From positions 8,342-72,341 of the forward strand of contig CAJULZ010000003.1 in NCBI GenBank assembly GCA_910587205.1: DNA of 64,000 bases, given 5' to 3'. Source of the DNA: an uncultured Oscillospiraceae bacterium. Lineage in GTDB: Bacteria > Bacillota > Clostridia > Oscillospirales > Oscillospiraceae. The position numbers and the translations under genes are program-made. The notes under the pieces were generated by a model. It saw nothing but the letters and a program-made list of their open reading frames with translations, searched no databases and was not told the DNA's origin. Positions 14,904 to 23,147 of the stretch are shown here, piece by piece; position 1 is the stretch's first letter; every line of letters begins with the position of its first letter.

Positions 14904-16745
14904 ATGGATACGGAAATCAAGCTGCCGCGCAGAGAAAAAACCGGCATCATCCTGCGCTATCTGCGCGGAAACTGGGGTTTTTTCGTCGCGGCGATCACTT
15001 TGGCATACCTGAACACCATCTGCAACGCGGTGATCCCCCAGGTGATCCGGGTAACGGTGGACTCGGTGCTGGACGACAAAGCGCCGGACCTGCCCGCCTT
15101 TATCCAGGGCCTGCTGCCTCTGGAGGGGCTGCGGGCCACCCCTCTGCGGGCGCTGTGGGCCGCGGCGGGGGCGGTGGTACTGGCCGCGCTGGTGCGGGGC
15201 ATATGCATCTATGGGATGCGGATCAACCTGGCCAAAGGCTCAGAGGGTTTTGTGAAAAAGATCCGGGATGACTTGTACAGCCATATCCTGCGCCTGAGCT
15301 TCGACTGGCACACCGCCCACGCAACCGGCGATATCATCCAGCGGTGTACTTCCGACGTGGAGGTGATCCGCACCTTTGTGTGCAACCAGCTCATGGAGGT
15401 GCTGCGCACCGCGTTCGTGGTGGTGCTGTATGTGGGCATCATGCTGTCTATGAACTGGCAGCTGTCCCTGGTGTCCATCGCGTTCATCCCCATCTCGCTG
15501 TTGGCCTCCTGGGTGTTTTACGGGAAAATCTCCTCCCGGTTCCTGGCCGCCGACGAGGCGGAGGGCGCCCTCACCACCTGCGCCCAGGAAAATCTTACCG
15601 GCGTGCGGGTGGTGCGGGCCTTTGGCCGGGAGCGGTTTGAGATCGACCGCTTCGGCCAGAAAAACGACCGCTTTTCCGCCCTGTGGGTGGAGCTGGGCAA
15701 GCTGCTCAGCGTGTACTGGGCCTCCGGTGTGCTGCTCACCTGCCTGCAGGTCATGGCAGTCATCGTGGCCGGGACGGTGGCGGTGGTGAACGGCAGCATC
15801 ACGTTAGGGGACTTCCAGGCGTTCGTCATCTACAACAGCGCCCTGGCCTGGCCGGTGCGGTCCCTGGGCCGGGTGCTGTCCGACATGAGCAAGGCGGGGG
15901 TGTCCATGGACCGGGTGGGCTACATCCTCCAGGCCTCCGAGGAGCAGGACGCCCTCGACGCCAAGGCGGCGGCCCTGGGGGGCGACATCGTGTTCGACCA
16001 CGTCACCTTCGGCTACGACGGCCAGGAGGTGCTGAAGGACGTGTCCTTCACCATCCCCTGGGGGTCCACCTTCGCCATCTTGGGGGGCACCGGGTCGGGC
16101 AAGTCCACCCTGGTGCACCTGCTGGACCGCCTCTACGACCTGGGGGAGGGCCAGGGTTCCATCACCATCGGCGGGGTGGACATCCGGGACATGAAGCGGG
16201 AGGACCTGCGCCGGCAGATCGGCCTGGTGCTCCAGGAGCCCTTCCTGTTCTCCCAGACCATCCGGGAGAACATCGCCGCCACCCGGCCCGGCGCTTCCGA
16301 GGACGAGCTGCACCGCTGCGCGGACATCGCCTGCGTGGACGAGGCCATCACCGAGCTGGCCGAGGGCTATGAGACGGTGGTGGGGGAGCGGGGGGTCACC
16401 CTGTCCGGCGGGCAGAAGCAGCGGGTGGCCATCGCCCGGATGCTGCTGCAAAACGCGCCGGTGATGGTGTTTGACGACTCCCTGTCCGCGGTGGACGCGG
16501 AGACGGACGCCAAAATCCGCGCCGCCCTGAAGCAGCGCATGGCGGACGCCACGGTGGTGCTCATCTCCCACCGGGTGACCACCCTGATGCAGGCGGACCG
16601 CATCCTGGTGCTGGACGGCGGGCGGGTGGCGGACATGGGCACCCACACCGAGCTCATCGCCCGCCCGGGCATCTACAAGGAAATCTACGACATCCAGATG
16701 AGCAGCGACGACCGCGCGCTCATCCAGGAAGGGGGGGAGGCGTAA
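14904..16745 (+). CDS. ABC exporter half-transporter, degenerate-site subunit
   Basis: 613 residues: six-span type IV ABC exporter membrane domain, then a nucleotide-binding domain. Walker A is GGTGSGKST and the signature is LSGGQKQR. Walker B ends MVFDDSLSAVD, so the catalytic Glu is replaced by Asp. In heterodimeric exporters such as BmrCD or TM287/288 this marks the half that contributes the non-hydrolytic site while donating a good LSGGQ to the other site. AAAGGAGG precedes the ATG. It overlaps the second subunit gene by one base. Likely substrates are drugs or lipophilic compounds, by family. Confidence 0.9.
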   Translation: MDTEIKLPRREKTGIILRYLRGNWGFFVAAITLAYLNTICNAVIPQVIRVTVDSVLDDKAPDLPAFIQGLLPLEGLRATPLRALWAAAGAVVLAALVRGICIYGMRINLAKGSEGFVKKIRDDLYSHILRLSFDWHTAHATGDIIQRCTSDVEVIRTFVCNQLMEVLRTAFVVVLYVGIMLSMNWQLSLVSIAFIPISLLASWVFYGKISSRFLAADEAEGALTTCAQENLTGVRVVRAFGRERFEIDRFGQKNDRFSALWVELGKLLSVYWASGVLLTCLQVMAVIVAGTVAVVNGSITLGDFQAFVIYNSALAWPVRSLGRVLSDMSKAGVSMDRVGYILQASEEQDALDAKAAALGGDIVFDHVTFGYDGQEVLKDVSFTIPWGSTFAILGGTGSGKSTLVHLLDRLYDLGEGQGSITIGGVDIRDMKREDLRRQIGLVLQEPFLFSQTIRENIAATRPGASEDELHRCADIACVDEAITELAEGYETVVGERGVTLSGGQKQRVAIARMLLQNAPVMVFDDSLSAVDAETDAKIRAALKQRMADATVVLISHRVTTLMQADRILVLDGGRVADMGTHTELIARPGIYKEIYDIQMSSDDRALIQEGGEA

Positions 16746-18574
16746 TGGCCGCCTTTGACGAAAAAGAATATACCCAATCCTTTGACCTGAACATCTGGAA
16801 ACGGCTGCTGCCCACGGTGGCCCGGTTCAAGAAATACGCCGTGGGCATGATCGTCTTCTGCGGGCTGTCCGCGGTGGTGGACGTGTCCCTGCCCCTGTTC
16901 CAGAAGTACGCCATCAGCCACTTCATCGGCGGCAACACCCTGGACGGGCTGGGTCCCTTTATTGCCAGCTACGCGGTGGGGATCCTGCTCATGAGCCTGC
17001 TGTGCGTCACCAGCACCCGGGCGGCCATGCACATTGAGATGTACATGGGCCGGGACCTGCGCCGTGACCTGTTCCAGCACCTGCAGACCCTGTCCCTGTC
17101 CTTTTACAACGTCACCCCGGTGGGCTACCTGCTCACCCGGGTGATGAACGACACCAACCGCATCGCAGGCAACGTAGCCTGGGGGCTGATGGACATCGCC
17201 GACGCGCTGTTCTACGTGGCGGGGACGTTCATCGCCATGCTGCTGCTGGACTGGCGGCTGGCCCTGGTGGTCATCGTCATCGTGCCGGTGGTGGCCGCCC
17301 TCACCGGGTGGTTCCAGCCCCGCATCCTCCACTGGAACCGGAAGGTGCGCAAGATCAACTCCAAAATCACCGGGGCCTTCAACGAGGGCATCACCGGGGC
17401 CAAGACCTCCAAAACCCTGGTCATTGAGGACCAGAGCATCGCCGCCTTCCGGGACCTCACCGGCACCATGCGGGCCTCCGGCGTACGGGCGGCCCGGCTC
17501 AACGCGGTGTATATCCCCCTCACCCTGTTTTTCTCCACCATGGCGGTGGCCATCGTGCTGCTGCGGGGGGGCTTCCTGGTGGTGGAGCAGGTGCTGGATA
17601 TCGCCACCCTGTCCGCCTTCATCACCTACGCCATGGGCATTTTCGAGCCCGTCCAGAACCTGACGGGCAACTTGGCGGAGTTCATCGCCCTCCAGGCGTC
17701 CATTGAGCGGGTCACCGGCCTGCTGGAGGAACAGCCCCAGATTACCGACACCCCCGAGGTCATCGAAAAATACGGCGACGCCTTCCATCCCAAACGGGAG
17801 AACTGGGAACCCCTGGAGGGCGAGATTGAGTTCAAGGATGTGACCTTCCGCTACCCCGACGGCGGGGACAACGTGCTGGAGCACTTCTCCCTGCGCATAC
17901 CCGCAGGGGCCACCGTCGCCATTGTAGGCGAGACGGGGGCGGGTAAATCCACCCTGGTGAACCTGGCCTGCCGGTTCTTCGAGCCCACCCAGGGGCAGAT
18001 CCTGATCGACGGTCGGGACTACCGGGAGCGCAGCCAGCTGTGGCTCCATTCCAACATCGGCTATGTGCTGCAAAGCCCCCACCTGTTTTCGGGCACCGTC
18101 CGGGACAACATCCGCTATGGCCGTCTGGACGCCACTGACGCCGAGGTGGAGGCGGCGGCCCGGGCCGTATCCGCGGACACCGTGGTGGCCAAGCTGCCCA
18201 ATGGCTGGGACAGCGGCGTGGGAGAGGGAGGCGACCGCCTGTCCACCGGGGAAAAACAGCTCATCTCCTTTGCCCGGGCGGTGCTGGCCGACCCGCGCAT
18301 CTTCGTGCTGGACGAGGCCACCTCCTCCATCGACACCCAGACGGAGCAGCTCATTCAGCAGGCCATTGACCATCTGCTGCGGGACCGCACCTCCTTCCTT
18401 ATCGCCCACCGCCTGTCCACCATCCGCAAGGCGGATATGATCCTGGTGGTGCGGGACGGCAAAATTGTGGAGCAGGGCACCCACGAATCGCTGCTCAAGG
18501 CCCGGGGTTACTACCACGACTTGTACAGCAAGCAGTTTGCCGAGGAAAACGCGGCAAAGGTGCTGGGGGCATAA
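16745..18574 (+). CDS. ABC exporter half-transporter, catalytic-site subunit
   Basis: 609 residues with the same membrane plus nucleotide-binding layout. Walker A is GETGAGKST, Walker B has the catalytic Glu (IFVLDEATSSID), but the signature is altered to LSTGEKQL. Paired with the upstream gene this gives one consensus ATP site (this Walker A/B with the partner LSGGQ) and one degenerate site, the classic heterodimer pattern. The start codon overlaps the upstream stop (TAATG), so production of the two halves is coupled. Confidence 0.9.
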   Translation: MAAFDEKEYTQSFDLNIWKRLLPTVARFKKYAVGMIVFCGLSAVVDVSLPLFQKYAISHFIGGNTLDGLGPFIASYAVGILLMSLLCVTSTRAAMHIEMYMGRDLRRDLFQHLQTLSLSFYNVTPVGYLLTRVMNDTNRIAGNVAWGLMDIADALFYVAGTFIAMLLLDWRLALVVIVIVPVVAALTGWFQPRILHWNRKVRKINSKITGAFNEGITGAKTSKTLVIEDQSIAAFRDLTGTMRASGVRAARLNAVYIPLTLFFSTMAVAIVLLRGGFLVVEQVLDIATLSAFITYAMGIFEPVQNLTGNLAEFIALQASIERVTGLLEEQPQITDTPEVIEKYGDAFHPKRENWEPLEGEIEFKDVTFRYPDGGDNVLEHFSLRIPAGATVAIVGETGAGKSTLVNLACRFFEPTQGQILIDGRDYRERSQLWLHSNIGYVLQSPHLFSGTVRDNIRYGRLDATDAEVEAAARAVSADTVVAKLPNGWDSGVGEGGDRLSTGEKQLISFARAVLADPRIFVLDEATSSIDTQTEQLIQQAIDHLLRDRTSFLIAHRLSTIRKADMILVVRDGKIVEQGTHESLLKARGYYHDLYSKQFAEENAAKVLGA

Positions 18575-18610
18575 AAAATGCCCCCAGGGGTGGTAATCCC
18601 AAAAACCGCA

Positions 18611-18645
18611 GGGGGCGGCGTGACATTTGTCACGCCGCCCCCTTT
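18611..18645. terminator. Bidirectional terminator between the ABC exporter and ZIP genes
   Basis: 15-bp perfect stem (GGGGGCGGCGTGACA / TGTCACGCCGCCCCC) between convergent genes, followed by TTT on the plus strand. Confidence 0.8.
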
Positions 18646-18673
18646 CCGTCCGTCCGGACCTCGGGCAGGCCCT

Positions 18674-19444
18674 TCACCCCAGCGCCACATCCAGCGCCAG
18701 CATGATGGTAAATCCCGCCGCGAAAAACAGCGTCCCCAGGTTGGAGTGCTCCCCGGCAGACGTCTCCGGGATCAGCTCCTCCACCACCACGTAAATCATA
18801 GCCCCCGCCGCGAAGCTGAGCAAATAGGGCAGCGCCGGGAGCACCCACCCCGCCGCCCAGATGGTCAGCACCGCCGCCAGCGGCTCTGCCGCGCCGGACA
18901 GCACCCCGTATAGGAACGCCCGTCCCTTCCCCACCCCAGCCCCCCGGAGGGGCATGGAGATGATCGCCCCCTCCGGGAAGTTCTGGAGGGCAATGCCAAT
19001 GGATAGGGCCACGGTCCCGGCGGCAGTGATGCCGCTGTTTCCCGCCATCCAGCCTGCCAGCACCACCCCCACCGCCATCCCCTCCGGAATGTTGTGCAGC
19101 GTAACGGCCAGCACCAGCATCGTAGTCCGCTTCAGCCGGGTATGGGGGCCCTCCGGCCGGCTGCTGCCCTGGTGCAGGTGGGGCACCATCCGGTCCAAAG
19201 CCAGCAGGAACAGCACGCCCAGCCAGAACCCAACCACCGCCGGGAGGAATGCCCACCGGCCCATATCCGCCGCCTGCTCCATGGCGGGAACCAGCAGGCT
19301 CCAGACGGATGCCGCCGTCATCACCCCGGCCGCGAACCCCGTGAGCACCCGCTGAACCATCGCGTGCAGCCCGCTCCCCATGAAAAAGACACAGGCAGCG
19401 CCCAAAACCGTACCTATAAACGGGAGCAGTATCCCTTGCAGCAC
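18674..19444 (-). CDS. ZIP-family (GufA-like) metal transporter
   Basis: 256 residues, about eight membrane spans. The two metal-binding helices are clear: TLHNIPEGMAVG (span 4) and IALQNFPEGAI (span 5), with a further Glu in SGAAEPLA. A short His-containing loop (VPHLHQGSS) lies between spans 3 and 4. It probably imports Zn2+ or another divalent metal. No ATG fits; the GTG at 19444 has a poor ribosome-binding site, so the exact start is uncertain by a few codons. An operator-like site lies upstream. Confidence 0.88.
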   Translation of the reverse strand: MLQGILLPFIGTVLGAACVFFMGSGLHAMVQRVLTGFAAGVMTAASVWSLLVPAMEQAADMGRWAFLPAVVGFWLGVLFLLALDRMVPHLHQGSSRPEGPHTRLKRTTMLVLAVTLHNIPEGMAVGVVLAGWMAGNSGITAAGTVALSIGIALQNFPEGAIISMPLRGAGVGKGRAFLYGVLSGAAEPLAAVLTIWAAGWVLPALPYLLSFAAGAMIYVVVEELIPETSAGEHSNLGTLFFAAGFTIMLALDVALG

Positions 19445-19487
19445 TTGTGTCGGCAGCGTAACCGCCCCATTCCTTGGTTAGATTTAG

Positions 19488-19528
19488 CTAACTACTGTTA
19501 GTTTATAACAATACACGCTGGTTGTCAA
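19488..19528 (-). promoter_or_regulatory. Promoter and metal-regulator-like operator of the ZIP gene
   Basis: On the minus strand TTGACA (19528-19523) is followed by AT-rich sequence with TAAACT at 17 bases. The palindrome CTAAC-N4-GTTAG (19488-19501) overlaps the start region, with further TTAG/CTAA half-sites beside it. The TTAG...CTAA pattern is like DtxR/MntR-family boxes, but the match is not strict. Confidence 0.45.
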
Positions 19529-19649
19529 CCCCCCGCGTTCCCGGCAGGCGACTGATTCGGTCAATATTTTGTGCAGTTCCCCCTCCCAAAAATCCCCCAA
19601 TTTATGCCAAAAATACGCCGCAGCGCCCGTCCCTCCCACTGGCCGTTCG

Positions 19650-20378
19650 TCAAGGGGCCGTCCCCGCGCCGGCTGTGAACAGGCTTTCATAAACCTTTTG
19701 ACTCTTCGGCCCGGAGGTCTGCAAAAACGAGTAGAGCGCCCAGTAAATGTTTGTCTTCTCGCTGATCCGGTTTAGATTGACGTCAGCGCCCGGCGAAAAC
19801 AGGAACCCCGCCGTATCATCGCTGCCGCGGATCCCCTGCAAAAACCGTTCCTCTCCGATTTCGGTGAAAAACCGTTCCATCAGCTCCGGTATATCCGTGC
19901 CGCGCAGCGGCTGCAGCGAAAGGCGCAGCGCAGCGGCGTTCTCCTCATCCTGGAAAAACCGGCTGGACATAAATATCTTTTCCGCGCCGGAAAATACCCA
20001 GCCGAACTTCGCGGCAGGGAACGCCGAACGGGTTTTTTTCCAGTAGACGTCCCAGCCCACCCACTGGTCGATCCCCCACCAGTTCTCGTCCACATTATAC
20101 CGGAATTCAGGAAACCATTTGACACTGGAAATATTGACCACATTGGGGACATCCCGAAAAGCCGCCAGGTTTCCCACCCTTCCCATCACGTTGAGCGGAT
20201 CCAGCTCTTCACAGACGCAGTCAATTTGAAATGGAGGCTGCAAATAGTCATCGATCTCGATTGTAAAGGCCTCTGCCGCCGTCCGCGTCACGCCGCAATA
20301 AACCCCGCATTGGTTTAAATAGTCTGCCGCCGTCCCTATATACTCGGCCGGACGCTCCCCTAATACCAGCAATTCCAT
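19650..20378 (-). CDS. Unrecognised protein, last gene of the tubulin/vWA operon
   Basis: 242 residues, soluble, no signal peptide or membrane span, rich in aromatic residues (NVDENWWGIDQWVGWDVYWKK). I recognise no family. It starts 11 bases after the preceding gene ends, so it is in the operon with the tubulin-like and vWA genes. A late segment (RISEKTNIYWALYSFLQ) may be helical. Confidence 0.7.
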   Translation of the reverse strand: MELLVLGERPAEYIGTAADYLNQCGVYCGVTRTAAEAFTIEIDDYLQPPFQIDCVCEELDPLNVMGRVGNLAAFRDVPNVVNISSVKWFPEFRYNVDENWWGIDQWVGWDVYWKKTRSAFPAAKFGWVFSGAEKIFMSSRFFQDEENAAALRLSLQPLRGTDIPELMERFFTEIGEERFLQGIRGSDDTAGFLFSPGADVNLNRISEKTNIYWALYSFLQTSGPKSQKVYESLFTAGAGTAP

Positions 20379-20389
20379 ACGCTCCGCTC

Positions 20390-20980
20390 CTATATCCTTC
20401 TAAACGCCGAACGCAAGCCTTTTGTGCATCCCCGATCCTCAAAAAAGCGGACGTCCTCGCCCCGCTCCAAATAGATGCAAAACCGCTTATCTGTGTCAAC
20501 CTCATACACGGGATCCAACATGCTCCCGCCCCTGGTAATCCGGTAGTACAGCTTTTCCTCCCCTGTCTCCAGCTCCAGCGCCTTGACCGGGTACGGCCCA
20601 AACACAAAGCGCTTGCGCAGGCATATGACGGGAACAGTCACCCGGCGCGGCGCACAGCCGGGCTCCACATGGCAGCCCCGGCTCCCCAGGCAGAGCGCGC
20701 ACCCCTCCTGATCCAGCATCGCGGGATACAGCGCATAGCCGTGGGGGCCGCCGTCATAGGCGGTCGAACGGTACGTTTTCGACCGGCGGTGATAGAGGTA
20801 TGGCCGTTCCCCCTTTTTCTGATAGTCCTCCAGCGTCATTTTGCCGTCCCACAGGAAAACGGCGCACAAATCGAACGGACTGCCCAGGACAAAATCCCAA
20901 ATCAGCAGCTCTGCGCCGCTGTCCACATGCGCGTCCACAATCCCATGCGTCCTGCCCATATCCTTGATTTCCCAATTCAT
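20390..20980 (-). CDS. Unrecognised protein in the tubulin/vWA operon
   Basis: 196 residues from the ATG at 20980, which has GGGGGA just upstream; the longer reading overlaps the preceding gene without a start signal. Soluble, beta-rich in appearance, with several cysteines in the middle (CALCLGSRGCHVEPGC) that could bind metal. No family recognised. It is placed between two operon members with short gaps. Confidence 0.7.
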   Translation of the reverse strand: MNWEIKDMGRTHGIVDAHVDSGAELLIWDFVLGSPFDLCAVFLWDGKMTLEDYQKKGERPYLYHRRSKTYRSTAYDGGPHGYALYPAMLDQEGCALCLGSRGCHVEPGCAPRRVTVPVICLRKRFVFGPYPVKALELETGEEKLYYRITRGGSMLDPVYEVDTDKRFCIYLERGEDVRFFEDRGCTKGLRSAFRRI

Positions 20981-21018
20981 CCGGTTCCCCCCATGTGCCG
21001 GCGCGCGCAAAACGCGCG

Positions 21019-22914
21019 TCAGCATAGATGCTGATAGTAAAACGCCGCCGGGCACCCCATATACTCCGTGTCATAAACAATATATTGGGCATCCTTCTGC
21101 CCGCGCGCATACTTTAAAAAGGCGTCTCCGGGATGGCCCATCAGGAAAATATAGGGCGCGGTATTGGGGATCTGCGTCCGCGTCAGCAGGCATATGTGAT
21201 CCTTCAAATTGGCAAGCGCCTCGCCATACACGCCGCTGTCCGGCTCGCAGTACGGTTTGACGCCTTTCAGCCGCCGGGCATACAGCCAGTCCGCGCACTG
21301 TTCGATGGACCGGTCCATATATTCCGCGTCAACGTCCTCCTCCAGCAGACCGTTGAGGATGCCGCAGATATGCTGGAGCTCTCCCGCCATATTTTCCAGC
21401 TCCCCGGCAACCTCCTCCCGGTACGCCTGGATCAAATGCCGCTCCCCATCGCAGCAGTCCTCCGCCAGCTCCTCCAAACCCTCCCGGGCGCCCAGGCAGA
21501 ACTGCGCGAACAGGCCGCACCGCCCTTCCATCCGGTGCGCCCAATTTTCGGCGTAGTACTCCATATCCTGGAGGCACTGCTCAAAAACCGTCCCCGCCAG
21601 CCTCCTGCCCTGGAGCTCAGCCCACTCCTTCAAAACCCGGTACTGCTCGTACCGGCGGTTCCGCAAAAACCAGTGCGCCCAGCGGTTGGTCTTTACCCCG
21701 GCGGTTTTCCACTGGGCATATTCACGCTCATTCTCCCGGCAGGCTTCCTGGTTCCATTCACGGTATTTCTGGAGTTCTCCGGTCGCCTTTTGGAACACCG
21801 CTCGGCAGCAGTCCTTTTGGACGATGCCTTCGCCCGGCTGGAATAAGGCATCCATCAGCCACATCTTCATCTCGCGCCGGCAGTACCGTTCCATGTACCG
21901 TCTAAATTTTTCCTCCAGCTGCTCCTGCTGAAACCGCATATAAGCGTCCGCGTTGCCTTGGAAGCAGCGGGAAACGACCTCCTGGTTGGTATACTGGGAA
22001 ATCGCCTCCCTCCCCACGCCTTCATAAAGCCCGATCTTCAAGATACCGGGATACGTGCTTTTTACATCTTGCAAAATATCAAATCCAAGCCCGTCCAGGT
22101 TCAGGCGGCCCGCCGCGGCCTCCGGCCGGGCGGGCGCCTGCCGGACGCGCTCCAGCATTTCGTGGCGGATGACGCGCTTTACCGCCGCCTCGTCCAGGGC
22201 TATCCGAACCCGGCCCAGGGCCAGGAGCTTGCTTCCCAGCTCCTCCGACTCCTCCAGCAAGCGCTCATGGATGTACGCGCTGCCGGCGCCCGACGATGAC
22301 CGGCAGTTTGTCAATACAATAGAATCCAGCACGGTTTCAAACCGTTCCGAATATTTTTCCACCAGGCGCTCCTCATTGGTGATATCGGACACCAGGAAAA
22401 TATACCGCGCCCAATCCTCCCCCGCAAGGGGCTTCAGTCCGTCGATCAGGGCCTGAAGCTCCAGTCCCCCGCCGGGGATGAACGGTTCTTTCGCCATCAC
22501 GTAAAAATCAACATATACATGGTTGCGGTACGCGCTTTTTAAATCATTATAAACCCGCTCGCAAACCGCGCGTTCTCTGCTGTAGTCGTCGCTGCCCTCC
22601 AAGATCGCGCACACCGTGATATCCTTGCCCCGGCAGTATTTGTGCAGCTTGGTACGGCGGACCGCAGCGGCAAGCTGCCGCCGGTACGGCGCGCCGGGGC
22701 CGGGCCCGCCCAGCTCAATGCCCACCACCCTGCCATCGTCAATTTGGGCCTTGACACTGTCGTAGGCCTGCATGACGATACAGCGATCCAAGTTCCCCAT
22801 GCGGTTGAGCAGCATGGAAAACTCGGCTTTCGCCTGACTGGAAAAAAGCAGAAATAGGACCGGGTTTTCCAACAGGCGGCTACAGCCTGTCCCAAAATCC
22901 CCATCCGTTCCCAT
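21019..22914 (-). CDS. Large unrecognised protein partner of the tubulin-like GTPase
   Basis: 631 residues from the ATG at 22914 (GGAGGTGA at seven bases). The N-terminal 200 residues alternate hydrophobic strands and helices (NPVLFLLFSSQAK, DITVCAILEGSD, HVYVDFYVMAKEP, ARYIFLVSDIT), like a Rossmann-type domain. The rest is strongly helical and charged (YRQEGD-free, rich in Glu/Arg), suggesting a coiled scaffold. No Walker A, HTH or membrane span was seen. It follows the tubulin-like gene after a 230-base gap that contains a perfect hairpin immediately before this gene's ribosome-binding site. It may be the effector or scaffold of the system; function unknown. Confidence 0.75.
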   Translation of the reverse strand: MGTDGDFGTGCSRLLENPVLFLLFSSQAKAEFSMLLNRMGNLDRCIVMQAYDSVKAQIDDGRVVGIELGGPGPGAPYRRQLAAAVRRTKLHKYCRGKDITVCAILEGSDDYSRERAVCERVYNDLKSAYRNHVYVDFYVMAKEPFIPGGGLELQALIDGLKPLAGEDWARYIFLVSDITNEERLVEKYSERFETVLDSIVLTNCRSSSGAGSAYIHERLLEESEELGSKLLALGRVRIALDEAAVKRVIRHEMLERVRQAPARPEAAAGRLNLDGLGFDILQDVKSTYPGILKIGLYEGVGREAISQYTNQEVVSRCFQGNADAYMRFQQEQLEEKFRRYMERYCRREMKMWLMDALFQPGEGIVQKDCCRAVFQKATGELQKYREWNQEACRENEREYAQWKTAGVKTNRWAHWFLRNRRYEQYRVLKEWAELQGRRLAGTVFEQCLQDMEYYAENWAHRMEGRCGLFAQFCLGAREGLEELAEDCCDGERHLIQAYREEVAGELENMAGELQHICGILNGLLEEDVDAEYMDRSIEQCADWLYARRLKGVKPYCEPDSGVYGEALANLKDHICLLTRTQIPNTAPYIFLMGHPGDAFLKYARGQKDAQYIVYDTEYMGCPAAFYYQHLC

Positions 22915-22939
22915 AGGCGTTCTCACCTCCATCATGTAT

Positions 22940-22988
22940 CGTCAGCATGATTGGAAATCGGTAAAGCCGATTTCCAATCATGCTGACG
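22940..22988 (-). repeat. Perfect 22-bp hairpin before the 631-residue gene
   Basis: Arms CGTCAGCATGATTGGAAATC(GG) and their exact complement, separated by a 5-base loop, with no mismatch. It ends about 12 bases before the GGAGGTGA site on the minus strand and has no T-run, so it is not an ordinary terminator. Possible roles are RNase processing, translation control or a DNA-level recombination or binding site. Confidence 0.85.
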
Positions 22989-23147
22989 GTGAAGTCCGGC
23001 ACAAGGCCGGTTCGCGGCCCGTGGACTGCATAAACGCCCACAGGTTAAAAAGAAGTATTTACCTCTCTTCAACCGCGTCGGCGATACAGCGGAACCCTTC
23101 TCCAAGGAGCCGGGTCCCCTCCCGTTCAAGACGCCCCGCAGCGGCCC

